64,000 nucleotides of DNA from NCBI RefSeq assembly GCF_005869845.1, contig NZ_VAWF01000001.1, positions 1,426,001 through 1,490,000 of the forward strand, written 5' to 3'. Origin of the DNA: Fodinibius saliphilus. GTDB lineage: Bacteria > Bacteroidota > Rhodothermia > Balneolales > Balneolaceae. Positions 24,999 to 34,700 of the stretch are shown in pieces. The position numbers were made by a program, and so were the translations under genes. The notes under the pieces were generated by a model. It was not told the origin of the DNA. It did not search any database and saw only the letters and a program-made list of their open reading frames with translations. Numbering within the stretch: position 1 is the stretch's first letter; the number at the start of each line of letters is the position of its first letter.

Positions 24999-26183
24999 AT
25001 GAGCACTGAAGTATTACAGAAGTCAAGCGGTCTAAATTTTCAACTCTCTGAAGAACAACAACTGATCAGAGACAGCATCAAAGATTTTGTTGAGCGCCAT
25101 GTGGCTCCCGGCGTAAAGGAACGGGATGCGAACAAGGAATTTCCGCATGAAATTGTAAAAAAGCTTGCCGAACAAGGTTTTATGGGAATGGTCCATCCCG
25201 AAAAATACGGAGGTGGTGGAGTGGGCCATATAAGCTTTTGTCTCGCTATTGAAGAGATCGCCCGTTGGGATGCTTCCCTTGCCCTCACTGTAGCATCACA
25301 TACTTCTCTTGGGTCTGGACATATCGCCCTGGCAGCGAACGAATCCCAAAAAGAAACGTATTTAACCCCCTTGGCCAAAGGAGAAAAATTAGGTGCTTGG
25401 TGTCTTACTGAACCGGGATCAGGAAGCGATGCTTCCGGAATGAAAACCACGGCCGTAGATAAGGGGGACCACTGGATCCTGAATGGCACAAAAATATTTA
25501 TTACACAGGGCTCAGTGGGAGATATTTATGTGGTTCTGGCAAAGACCGATCCTGACAAAGGAACCAAAGGCATTAGTGCTTTTATTGTCGAAGGAGATTG
25601 GGATGGTGTGCAACCCGGAAAAGGAATGGAAAAGCTGGGAATGAATTCCAGTGATACTACGGAAGTCGTTTTTGAAGATGTAAAAGTACCGAAAGAAAAC
25701 CTTCTTGGCGAGCTGGGTAAAGGGTTTGTTGATACTATGAAAGTGCTTGACGGCGGACGTATTGGTATTGGTGCCCTTTCGGTTGGCATTGCTCGCGGTG
25801 CACTTGAAGAGTCGATGAAATATTCCGGTGAACGAAAACAGTTTGGCTCTCCTATTGGTGATTTCCAGGCTATTGAAACAAAATTAGCAAACATGGCTAC
25901 AGAAATTGATGCCGCTCGCATGTTGGTGCACCGTGCTGCATGGCTTAAAGATCAGGGCAAACCTTTTACTCAGGAAGTATCGAAGGCAAAGCTCTTTGCC
26001 TCCGAATTATCGGTCCGGGCTGCTGATGAAGCCGTACAAATTCACGGTGGCTATGGATATATTAAAGAATACCATGCCGAACGCTTTTTACGGGATGCGA
26101 AATTAATGACCATAGGTGAAGGTACTTCCGAAGTTCAGCGTATGATTATTGCTCGCGAACTCAAAAAAGAGTTCTGGGGATAG
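24999..26183 (+). CDS. Acyl-CoA dehydrogenase
   Basis: This 394-residue enzyme is full length. It has the FAD/substrate signature GAWCLTEPGSGSDASGMKTTA, ITQGSVGDIYVV, the GERKQFGSPIG helix and the C-terminal QIHGGYGYIKEYHAERFLRD. The catalytic base is probably Glu374 in IGEGTSEVQ. It matches the short-chain/butyryl type by motif. It passes electrons to EtfAB encoded upstream. The exact acyl chain length cannot be read from sequence alone. Confidence 0.93.
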   Translation: MSTEVLQKSSGLNFQLSEEQQLIRDSIKDFVERHVAPGVKERDANKEFPHEIVKKLAEQGFMGMVHPEKYGGGGVGHISFCLAIEEIARWDASLALTVASHTSLGSGHIALAANESQKETYLTPLAKGEKLGAWCLTEPGSGSDASGMKTTAVDKGDHWILNGTKIFITQGSVGDIYVVLAKTDPDKGTKGISAFIVEGDWDGVQPGKGMEKLGMNSSDTTEVVFEDVKVPKENLLGELGKGFVDTMKVLDGGRIGIGALSVGIARGALEESMKYSGERKQFGSPIGDFQAIETKLANMATEIDAARMLVHRAAWLKDQGKPFTQEVSKAKLFASELSVRAADEAVQIHGGYGYIKEYHAERFLRDAKLMTIGEGTSEVQRMIIARELKKEFWG

Positions 26184-26325
26184 ATAATATATTGCTGTAA
26201 CCAATTAACAGTATCTCTTTCTCCAAGGCAGAAAAACTCAACTGTTTACGGAACTCTTTTTACATTTATTGACGAAGCGCTTACCTTAGCTACAAGAAAA
26301 ATGTACACAGAAAATTATTACCTCT

Positions 26326-27543
26326 ATGGCCAGTAACAGCTTTAATATTGACGACCCTTTTCTATTTGAATCTGAGCTTGGTGAAGATGATCGAATGATC
26401 ATGGAAACTGCTCGTGATTATGCTCAGAGCAAGTTAGAACCGCGTGCTTTAAAAGGGAACCAAGAAGAATATTTTGATCCTGAAATTGCTAAAGAGATGG
26501 GAGATCTGGGACTGCTCGGTTCCTATCTTGATCCTAAGTATGGTGGTACCGGCGCCAGCCAAACGGCTTATGGACTTATTGCCCGAGAAGTGGAACGGGT
26601 AGACTCCGGTTACCGATCATTTATGTCGGTACAATCATCGTTGGTTATGTTACCCATTAATGAGTTTGGTACCGAAGAACAAAAGGAACGCTTCTTGCCT
26701 AAACTAGCGACAGGTGAATTAATCGGCTGCTTTGGATTAACAGAACCGGACCACGGGTCTGATCCCGGCTCTATGAGTACTACCGCGGTAAAAACTGATG
26801 GTGGCTGGATCCTCAATGGGGCTAAAATGTGGATCACCAACTCCCCTATTGCCGATGTAGGTATTGTCTGGGCCAAGGCCAAAGAAGACAAAAATGATGA
26901 AGGCGTCATACGTGGTTTTATTGTAGAGAAAGGTATGGACGGCTACAGTGCCCCGTCGACGAAGCATAAGATGTCGTTACGAGCTTCCGAAACCGGGGAG
27001 ATGGTTTTTGAAGATGTTTTTGTACCCAACGAAAATACATTTCCTGATATCCAAGGACTTAAAGGACCTTTCACCTGCCTCAATAGTGCGCGTTATGGCA
27101 TTGCATGGGGTACTGTGGGAGCCGCTGAATTTTGCTATCAAAAAGCTCGCCAATATGTGGGAGAACGCAAGCAATTCGGACAACCAATTGCAGCTAACCA
27201 GCTACCACAAACAAAATTGGCTAATATGCTGACTGATATTACCCAGATGCAACTGCTGGCATGGCGATTGGGTAAGCTCAAAGATGAAGGACGCTCTCAC
27301 CATTCGATGGTCTCTCTGGCTAAACGTAATAACTGCGGTACGGCCCTCAAAATTGCCCGTATTGCTCGTGATATGCACGGTGCCAACGGCATTACCGGGG
27401 AGTATCGAGTTATCCACCATGTTATGAACCTTGAGTCGGTGAATACGTATGAAGGCACATACGATATTCATGGTCTCATCTTAGGGAGAGAAATTACTGA
27501 CATCCAGGCTTTTGTACCTCTCGGTAATAACATTCCCGAATAA
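26326..27543 (+). CDS. gcdH: Glutaryl-CoA dehydrogenase
   Basis: This 405-residue acyl-CoA dehydrogenase has features specific to glutaryl-CoA dehydrogenase: DSGYRSFMSVQSSLVM with Arg97 (human Arg94 equivalent, binding the glutaryl carboxylate), GCFGLTEPDHGSDPGSM and NTYEGTYDIHGLILGREIT with catalytic Glu376. It oxidises and decarboxylates glutaryl-CoA to crotonyl-CoA in lysine and tryptophan breakdown. It follows another acyl-CoA dehydrogenase by 142 bases and ends in a terminator. Confidence 0.93.
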   Translation: MASNSFNIDDPFLFESELGEDDRMIMETARDYAQSKLEPRALKGNQEEYFDPEIAKEMGDLGLLGSYLDPKYGGTGASQTAYGLIAREVERVDSGYRSFMSVQSSLVMLPINEFGTEEQKERFLPKLATGELIGCFGLTEPDHGSDPGSMSTTAVKTDGGWILNGAKMWITNSPIADVGIVWAKAKEDKNDEGVIRGFIVEKGMDGYSAPSTKHKMSLRASETGEMVFEDVFVPNENTFPDIQGLKGPFTCLNSARYGIAWGTVGAAEFCYQKARQYVGERKQFGQPIAANQLPQTKLANMLTDITQMQLLAWRLGKLKDEGRSHHSMVSLAKRNNCGTALKIARIARDMHGANGITGEYRVIHHVMNLESVNTYEGTYDIHGLILGREITDIQAFVPLGNNIPE

Positions 27544-27574
27544 TCAGATAAGCATTTATTGAAAATAACATTCC

Positions 27575-27612
27575 CCCCGGTTGGTTCTATAACCTTCCGG
27601 GGTTTTCTTTTT
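27575..27612 (+). terminator. Rho-independent terminator of gcdH
   Basis: CCCCGG-TT-GG (27575-27584) pairs with CC-TT-CCGGGG (27593-27602), with TT/TT mismatches in the stem. It is followed by TTTTCTTTTT. It lies 32 bases after the gcdH stop. Confidence 0.8.
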
Positions 27613-27639
27613 ATATCTTGTTTACAAGATCCTGATCTT

Positions 27640-27705
27640 CCAGACGACGGGTAGGATGAGAAGAGGTTTGGGTTTAAACAAATTGGGGTCTGGAGCGAAT
27701 TGCAA
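27640..27705. repeat. Partial copy of the dispersed GTCTGGGGCGAATCGCGGG repeat
   Basis: GGGGTCTGGAGCGAATTGC (27685-27703) is a diverged version of the string at 4677-4696 and 13441-13461. It is preceded by a GAAGAGGTTTGGGTTTAAAC segment. It is the only clear copy outside the first 14 kb, between gcdH and rfbB. Confidence 0.5.
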
Positions 27706-27725
27706 ATAAATTAAATATCAACTTG

Positions 27726-28733
27726 CTATGCTTTATATCGTTCTATATACCACCGAACCGTCTCTTTCAGCCGCTCTTCAAAGGAGTGCTGCTTCTGCCA
27801 GCCCAATTCCTCTTTAATTTTTGAGGCATCAATGGCATAGCGGAAATCATGCCCGGGGCGATCTTTCACGAAAGTAATTAAACTTTTGAAATCAGATTCG
27901 GGAGCATCTCCGACCTCTTCATTAAGAATATCACATATTTCCTTTACCAAATCGATATTTTTCCACTCATTGTCACCACCTACGATATATGTTTCACCTG
28001 AACGACCATCCCGAAAAACAAGATCCAAGGCTGCACAATGATCCCTTACATACAGCCAATCCCGAACATTTTCTCCTTTGCCGTAAACCGGAATATCATC
28101 ATGGTTCAACGCCGTACGAATAACCGTTGGAATTAACTTTTCATCATGCTGGTGCGGACCAAAGTTATTAGAACAATTGGTCGTTACCACATTCATGCCA
28201 TAAGTATGAAAATAAGAACGGATAATAAAATCGCTACCCGCTTTCGAAGCCGAATAAGGAGAGTTGGGAGCGTAGGCCGTCTCTTCCGAAAAGGCACCTT
28301 CATCACCAAGTTCACCATACACTTCATCGGTAGATACATGTAAAAATCTATTTTGCTCCCATGCCCCTTCATCTTCTTGCCACAGTTGGCGGCACTCCTC
28401 TAGCAAATTAAAGGTTCCCAACACATTTGATTTGATAAAGGGTTCAGGTCCTTTAATAGAATTATCAACATGTGACTCGGCCGCAAGGTGAAAAACAGCT
28501 TCAGGCTTAAAACCTCTGACTACTTCTCGAACAGCTTCACGATCAACAATATCGATCTGCTTGAAGGTATACCGATTGGAGTCTTGAATATCTGTCAGAT
28601 ATTCTAAATCTGAGGCATAACTCAATTTATCGATATTTAAAAAATGACAATTCGGATATTTTTCATGTAAATACAACAACAGGTTAGAACCTATAAAACC
28701 AGCTCCGCCCGTAACAAGAATACGTTTATCCAT
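27726..28733 (-). CDS. rfbB: dTDP-glucose 4,6-dehydratase
   Basis: The protein is 335 residues. It has NAD-binding TGGAGFIGSN (8-17), catalytic STDEVYG (Asp136, Glu137) and Y160-x3-K164 (YSASKAG). DRPGHDFRYAIDASKI near the C-terminus is typical of RfbB. It makes dTDP-4-keto-6-deoxyglucose, the second step in dTDP-L-rhamnose synthesis. It is the last gene of rfbA-rfbD-rfbC-rfbB, adjoining rfbC with no gap. Confidence 0.97.
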   Translation of the reverse strand: MDKRILVTGGAGFIGSNLLLYLHEKYPNCHFLNIDKLSYASDLEYLTDIQDSNRYTFKQIDIVDREAVREVVRGFKPEAVFHLAAESHVDNSIKGPEPFIKSNVLGTFNLLEECRQLWQEDEGAWEQNRFLHVSTDEVYGELGDEGAFSEETAYAPNSPYSASKAGSDFIIRSYFHTYGMNVVTTNCSNNFGPHQHDEKLIPTVIRTALNHDDIPVYGKGENVRDWLYVRDHCAALDLVFRDGRSGETYIVGGDNEWKNIDLVKEICDILNEEVGDAPESDFKSLITFVKDRPGHDFRYAIDASKIKEELGWQKQHSFEERLKETVRWYIERYKA

Positions 28734-29279
28734 TTAAAAAAGATCTTTTTTTGCAATTTCTTTAAACAATGGCTGGCGCTGATCCTTTTCAGAAACAATA
28801 GGATCGTCAACCTGCCAATCAATATTGAGTTCAGGATCATTCCAAAAAAGCCCGCGTTCCCCTTCAGGAAAATAATAGTCACTACACTTATAATAAACGA
28901 GCGCATCTTCAGATAATACAGAAAACCCATGTGCAAAACCTTTGGGAATGAACAGTTGTTTTTTGGTCTTACTAGAGAGTTCAACTGTCGTATATTCTCC
29001 AAAGGTATCCGAATCGCGCCGTAAGTCTACTGCTACATCCAGAATTGTACCTTGCATCACCATAATGAGCTTATCCTGTTGTTGCTCAATTTGGTAATGT
29101 AAGCCGCGTACTGTCCCCCGTTCCGATTGGGAAAGGTTATCCTGCACAAAATTTATATCTAATCCCTGGGCTTTTAAATGCTCCTCACGATACGTTTCAA
29201 GGAAAAATCCTCGCTCATCCCTATAAACTTCAGGTTGTAAAAGTAATACATCAGGGATGTTATTCGCCTTAATTTCCAT
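28734..29279 (-). CDS. rfbC: dTDP-4-dehydrorhamnose 3,5-epimerase
   Basis: The protein is 181 residues and a cupin-type epimerase. It has VYRDERGFFLETY, QDNLSQSERGTVRGLHYQ with catalytic His61, and KGFAHGFSVLSEDALVYYKC. It converts dTDP-4-keto-6-deoxyglucose to the L-lyxo form. Its stop codon is directly followed by the rfbB start, so expression is coupled. Confidence 0.96.
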   Translation of the reverse strand: MEIKANNIPDVLLLQPEVYRDERGFFLETYREEHLKAQGLDINFVQDNLSQSERGTVRGLHYQIEQQQDKLIMVMQGTILDVAVDLRRDSDTFGEYTTVELSSKTKKQLFIPKGFAHGFSVLSEDALVYYKCSDYYFPEGERGLFWNDPELNIDWQVDDPIVSEKDQRQPLFKEIAKKDLF

Positions 29280-29323
29280 TCCTTAACTACTAAAAAGATT
29301 ATACAGTTATTTCTATAATTACC

Positions 29324-30199
29324 TTATTTGGCTCCCAGCTGTTTTAATAATGATGCCAGCCCCTCTTTCCACTCGACCGGTTCAAATCCAAATTCTGTTT
29401 CCAGCTTTTGTGTATTTAATTTTGAAAAAGAAGGACGTTCAGCCTCCATTGGAAAAGCTGATGAATCGACTGCTTCAACTGCAATATCAATCTCACTTAA
29501 GGTAAAAATTGTTTGGGCGAAATCGTACCAATTAATCACCCCTTGTGAAGATAAATGGTAGGTACCTTTAGCATCACGTTCTAAAAGGGCCAAACTTTTT
29601 TGGACCACATCTTCGGTAAAGGTGGGGCTGCCCCACTGGTCGTTTACGACTTGCAGACTATTTCGTTCTTTTGCCAGTTTCAACATCGTTTTAACAAAAT
29701 TGTTACCAAACTGTCCACAAAGCCACGATACCCGAATAATAAGATGATTTTCAGTAGTATTTCGGATCGCCTGCTCCCCTTCCCACTTTGTCTTTCCATA
29801 CCAGTTTATAGGATCAACAGGGTGTTTCTCAGGATAACCATTAGGGCATTCTTTCATATCGAACTTAGAGCCGGGGAACACATAGTCTGTTGAGTAATGA
29901 ACTAATTTAAATTCAAACTGCTTACTTAACTCAGCAAGATATAAAACCGCTTCAACATTTATTTTATGAGCTTGTTTCCGGTTCTTTTCGGCCCCGTCTA
30001 CATCTGTATACGCAGCACAATTAACAACCACATCAGGTTTTTGTTTTCGAAGCTCATCTGAGACTTCCCGGTAGTGCGTAATATCAAGCTGCGATGAGGT
30101 ATAGCTCAACAACTCAATATCATCTACTCCATTCTCTTCTATAAATGTTTGCCACTCTCTGCCCAATTGTCCTGAGGCCCCCAATAAAACTAACTTCAT
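29324..30199 (-). CDS. rfbD: dTDP-4-dehydrorhamnose reductase
   Basis: The protein is 291 residues. It has GASGQLGRE near the N-terminus, NCAAYTDVDGAE, the STDYVFPG segment and Y134-x3-K138 (YGKTK). It reduces the 4-keto intermediate to dTDP-L-rhamnose with NAD(P)H. Its start overlaps the rfbA stop by 4 bases. Confidence 0.96.
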   Translation of the reverse strand: MKLVLLGASGQLGREWQTFIEENGVDDIELLSYTSSQLDITHYREVSDELRKQKPDVVVNCAAYTDVDGAEKNRKQAHKINVEAVLYLAELSKQFEFKLVHYSTDYVFPGSKFDMKECPNGYPEKHPVDPINWYGKTKWEGEQAIRNTTENHLIIRVSWLCGQFGNNFVKTMLKLAKERNSLQVVNDQWGSPTFTEDVVQKSLALLERDAKGTYHLSSQGVINWYDFAQTIFTLSEIDIAVEAVDSSAFPMEAERPSFSKLNTQKLETEFGFEPVEWKEGLASLLKQLGAK

Positions 30200-30906
30200 T
30201 CTGTGTCACTGCTTACAAGTTCATTAGCTCTCTTATATGATTTGGGCGTTCCCGCGTCTGTCCACCAACCATCCATTACCGAAAAACGCATTGCATCTTC
30301 TGCCACATAATGATTATTGACATCTGTAATCTCCAATTCTCCCCTATCTGAGGGCTCCAATGTACGGATATAGTCAAACACCTTTGCATCATACATATAC
30401 ATACCCGTTACTGCCAAATTGCTTTTAGGCTGGTCTGGCTTTTCTTCAATACTTACGATCCGATCATTATCCACTTCAGCAACCCCAAAACGTTCCGGAT
30501 CTTCTACTTCCTTTAACATAATTTGAGCTCCTATCCCGGGATAAGCATTCACGGCCTCCTCTAGTGAGGTCTGGAAAATATTATCCCCTAAAATAACGGT
30601 CATACTATCATCGCCTACAAAGTTTTCTGCTAATCCCAGTGCTTGAGCAATCCCCCCTGCTTCATCCTGCACCTTGTAAGTAAACCGGCACCCAAAATCT
30701 TTTCCCGATCCCAGCAGGTTCACCACATCCCCCATATGTTCTGTACCGGTAACAATCAGAATTTCATCTATTCCAGCGGCTATTAACTTTTCAATGGGAT
30801 AGTAGATCATCGGTTTATTTCCAATGGGCAATAAGTGCTTGTTGGTAACCTTCGTGAGTGGATATAAGCGTGATCCAGTACCGCCAGCTAAGATAATTCC
30901 TTTCAT
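30196..30906 (-). CDS. rfbA: Glucose-1-phosphate thymidylyltransferase (short form)
   Basis: The protein is 236 residues. It has the nucleotidyltransferase signature GGTGSRLYPLT (8-18), LLPIGNKPMIYYPIE, GDNIF and GWWTDAGTPKSY. It is shorter than the usual 290-residue RfbA, lacking the C-terminal oligomerisation extension; such short forms are common in archaea and some bacteria. It starts the dTDP-L-rhamnose operon by making dTDP-glucose. The promoter should lie just above 30906. Confidence 0.92.
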   Translation of the reverse strand: MKGIILAGGTGSRLYPLTKVTNKHLLPIGNKPMIYYPIEKLIAAGIDEILIVTGTEHMGDVVNLLGSGKDFGCRFTYKVQDEAGGIAQALGLAENFVGDDSMTVILGDNIFQTSLEEAVNAYPGIGAQIMLKEVEDPERFGVAEVDNDRIVSIEEKPDQPKSNLAVTGMYMYDAKVFDYIRTLEPSDRGELEITDVNNHYVAEDAMRFSVMDGWWTDAGTPKSYKRANELVSSDTE

Positions 30907-31092
30907 TAGACTATACCTAACTTCATTTAGTTTTCTTTAGATACTCCGATAAACCGAATACTAATGATATTATTACCGTTTTAAAAAAGTAGTTGAAAAA
31001 TTATTACGTGAGAGTTCTTCAAAATCCACTATACGATTAATCAATGCTAACATAGTAGCATCCATTCAACAAAAGACTAATACATTTCACCT
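30907..31092. other. AT-rich divergent region between rfbA and the decayed adhesin gene
   Basis: This 186-bp stretch is AT-rich and has no gene. It must hold the rfb operon promoter (minus strand) and the former promoter of the decayed adhesin gene (plus strand). No box is clear enough to mark. Confidence 0.35.
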
Positions 31093-31440
31093 ATGGCCTT
31101 TTTGGGTAATTGCTATTTCTTTTTCATCCCAAACAGTTGCACAAAATAAAACATGGGTTGAAACAACAGATTCAGACCGGCTTACGCCTAAAAACTGGGA
31201 TCCCTATGAGGTACCTGACAGTAATGCATCCGTTACTATTGAACCCGATCGTAAAAATCTCTTTACTGTCATTCCCAGTGCAAATATAACTGTTGCTGAT
31301 ATCCATATATCAAACTATAGTAGCGGTCAACTCACAGTTAACAACAACCAAAGCCTTACGAATAGCGAATGGAACATTTATCTATAGGTTAAATATCGAT
31401 GGTAAGTCATATCCCCAAAAAAATGATTATCGTAAAATAA
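31093..31440 (+). pseudogene. Decayed, internally deleted T9SS-secreted adhesin (third paralogue)
   Basis: Three frames must be joined. From 31094 a frame reads as a signal peptide (FWVIAISFSSQTVAQ), then KTWVETTDSDRLTPKNWDPY and PDSNASVTIEP, ending in TAG at 31387. This matches the W...NW...VPDS module of the giant protein after it. The ATG at 31093 is one base out of frame. The next frame (31362-31416) gives IANGTFIYRLNIDGKSYP. The third (31417-31440) gives KKMIIVK-stop. Together they are the end of a T9SS C-terminal sorting domain. So the 5' and 3' ends survive around a large deletion, with two frameshifts. Confidence 0.7.
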
Positions 31441-31709
31441 CTTATGCCCTTTCCGCCAGGTACTCACCAAACTATATCCAATCTAATGAAGATATTATTA
31501 CGTAGTACCTATTTAAAGAGCAAAATCTCCTATGTACTTTACATATTTTGTGACCTTTGATAATTATAGATTCAACTCAATTAAAAATATTTTAATTGAA
31601 TTATAATGATTGTACTTTATTGGTATACGATAGTGCTAAAGGGTTATTTAGTCATTTACTTCTACAAGACGGTTTAAAAACTAAAGAAAGGTATTTCATA
31701 AGTAGATCA
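31441..31709. other. AT-rich leader upstream of the first giant adhesin
   Basis: No gene is seen. An in-frame TTG at 31596 could extend the giant protein by 38 residues, but those residues (no ATG, hydrophilic) would precede the signal peptide, so the region is more likely leader. TTTGTGACCTTTGATAATTA near 31548 is a possible promoter but not compelling. Confidence 0.35.
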
Positions 31710-34700
31710 GTGAGAAAACGGGGTTGTATAGTATTTATAATTATAAGTATTCTATTCGTTGGCATTGCTACATCAAAGGCGCAAACTACTGATGTTATTA
31801 AAGCTTCCGGAGGTACCGACCTATCTATTGACTCTGTTGCCACACAAGGGTTTACCAGCATAAGCGGACCCACTATTCGTGAAACAGCTTCCGGACAACT
31901 TGCCGAAAATGGTACCATAGCATTAACACTTCCTGATGGTTTTGTATGGAATACAGCTTTAACCAGCGGTGATATAACCATTACTATTGAGCCAACAGGG
32001 GCAGCTAATACAAAACTGCAAGTGAGCTTTACCTCTATTACCGCCTCTGAAGCAACATTTACCATTGATCAACAAAGCTCCACAAACGGTAAGGGACAAG
32101 GACCCGGTCGAGTAGAAATACAGGGCTTACAGCTAAGACCAGATACTCTGGAAGTTCCATATGAAAAACAAATTACCAATACCGGTTCTACCGGCCCTGA
32201 TAGAAACTATGGAAATCTCAGCACAGCTGTTGGTGCTATTACCCAAGTTAGCGTAGAAACTGCTTCTGATGGCAGCGGCCAAGCAGTACCAACACAAAAT
32301 ATACTGGCAGGAAACTCATTTACTGTTTATGCCATTGGTCGTGATGTAGGGGATAACTTTGTTGAAAATGTTGCTCTCACGAATACCAGTGATTGGACGC
32401 TTGTCGGCGGTAACGGCAACGTACCTCAAACAGCAATCACTTCATCCAATGATCGCAAAAGTGCCACTTTTTCATCCCAAACAACCGGCACCACTAAAAT
32501 AAAGACTGCCTATAGCGGAGCAACGAATGTCACTTCTGGTCTCATAACTGTGCTTCCCCGCCCTGCCGATGCTATCACAATAAATACCCAACCCTCCAAT
32601 ACAGCAACGGCGGGGACACCTTTCAGTACCGCTCCTGTCATATATTTACGCGATCAGTTTGGGAACAAGGTAACTACCGATAACAGTACTCAGGTTACGG
32701 CAAGCATATCTTCGGGTACTGGCACACTCTCGGGAACCCTGAGCCGTACCGCTTCCTCGGGAGAAATTACTTTTTCAGGGTTATCTACCAATATTGCCAA
32801 TACCATCGCCTTACAGTTTGAAAACAGCAGTTTAACTACAGCTACATCAAACTCTATCGTGATTGAACCAGCAGCGGCCTCAGATCTAAAATATATTCAA
32901 CAGCCTACCAACACTGCTGAAAACAAAACCATTGCCCCACCAGTAGTAGTACAACTGCTGGATACTTTTGGAAATGAAGTTCCAAAAAGTGGAGTTTCGG
33001 TATCCATTGATAATGAACCCTTCTGGCAAAATAGTACGCTTACTTCTACAACCGATAACAGCGGTACTGCTACCTTTGATGATCTTAATGTAGCCAATAA
33101 AACAGCCCCCGATACAGTACAGCTTTCTGCCGACTTTTCCGCTTCATCTCCTGTCAACAGTAAACCTTTTAGGATTATCAATAAAAATGCCTTGGCAGAA
33201 TATAGCATAACTAATTTATCAGAGACCGATATCACTACTCAACAAGCCGGTAGCTCCTTCGGTGTGCGAATTACCGCTCTTAACGGTAACGGAAACCCCT
33301 TTACCTTTTCATCTGACAGCACTTTAACCATCACAGCAGATAATGTCCTCGAAGGGTGGAGCTCAGATGTTACTATTTTAAGTGGAAATAGTAGTGTCGA
33401 TACCACATTAACATTTAAATCGAGCGGTAACACTCACCTTTATGCCGATTCAAGTGAAACTATTTTCGGACAAAGCAACAGCTTCAATGTAACGCCAGCT
33501 GATTCCATTGACACTAATACAACGACGGTCTCAGCAGGGACTACTCAAATTACCGCCGATGGCAGTAGTACTACCACTATCACAGTACAAATTAAGGATC
33601 AGTTTGGGAATAACCATCTGGGTGGAGGCGATACTGTTCAACTAACAACAGATACCGGTACCTTTAACGGTGGGGTGCAATCAATAACCGCAAACGATAA
33701 TGGGGATGGTACCTATAGTGCAGTCCTTACTTCCTCTACAACCGCCGGCGTTACTGCGAATATAAGTGCAACGGTAAATAGCCGATCAATAACAGATCAG
33801 GCAACTGTCACATTCGAAGCAGGTGAAATAACTTCTTTTGCTTTTCAATTACCACAAAATGGAGGAACCCCTGCAACACAAACTGCAGGAATCTCATTTG
33901 ATATTGATGTCAATGCCATCGATGCCAATGGAAACACCATTCCTGATTTCAATGGTTCGGTAAGCCTTAACAGCAACTCTACACTCGTTGCCGGAGGTTC
34001 TGCTACTTTTTCAAACGGCCAGCTACAAAACCATTCCATTACCCTCACCAAAGCAGATTCCAATGTTACTATTACTGCTAAAGCAGAGAACTTATATAAT
34101 ATTGAGGGTACAAGTGCGTCATTTATTGTCCAGCCGAATAGTCCGGACGCTTCTCAATCCACACTAGTAGCTACACCAAATGTCTTGCAGAATGATAATA
34201 CATTTGAGTCAACGGTATCCGTTATACTTAATGACAGTTACAACAACAGGATATACCAACAGCAACCGGTATCGTTGGATCTTACGCAGCTCGAAGAAAA
34301 TAACAGTAGTTCTTCCGATGGGGTAGCGCAGGCCTCATTAGCAAATGGTTCTAACATCCCATTTACCAGTTCAAAAGCGGTGTATAAAGATACGCTTACA
34401 GCAACTACAACAATCGAAATTGTAGAAATAACGGCTAGCTTTGGCAATTCACCTTCTATAAATATTAGTCAAACAGATACTGTTGATATTGTGGTGCCTA
34501 ATACCTGGACTGCAGGTGCCGGGGGGCCCAGCGGCAACCGTACCGACTGGACAAACCCCGAGAACTGGTCCCAAAACCAGGTCCCTGACAGCACTGACTT
34601 TGTCATTATTCCAAATATTAGCGACCTACCTATACTGGATCTAAATATCGATGTAGGAAGTTTCGAAATTCAGTCAGGTGTTTCCCTCACTTTATTTGGG

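Noticed and set aside
31596-31709. TTG-started N-terminal extension of giant adhesin 1
   Set aside because: It would place 38 hydrophilic residues before a good signal peptide; GTG 31710 directly precedes K/R and the hydrophobic core.
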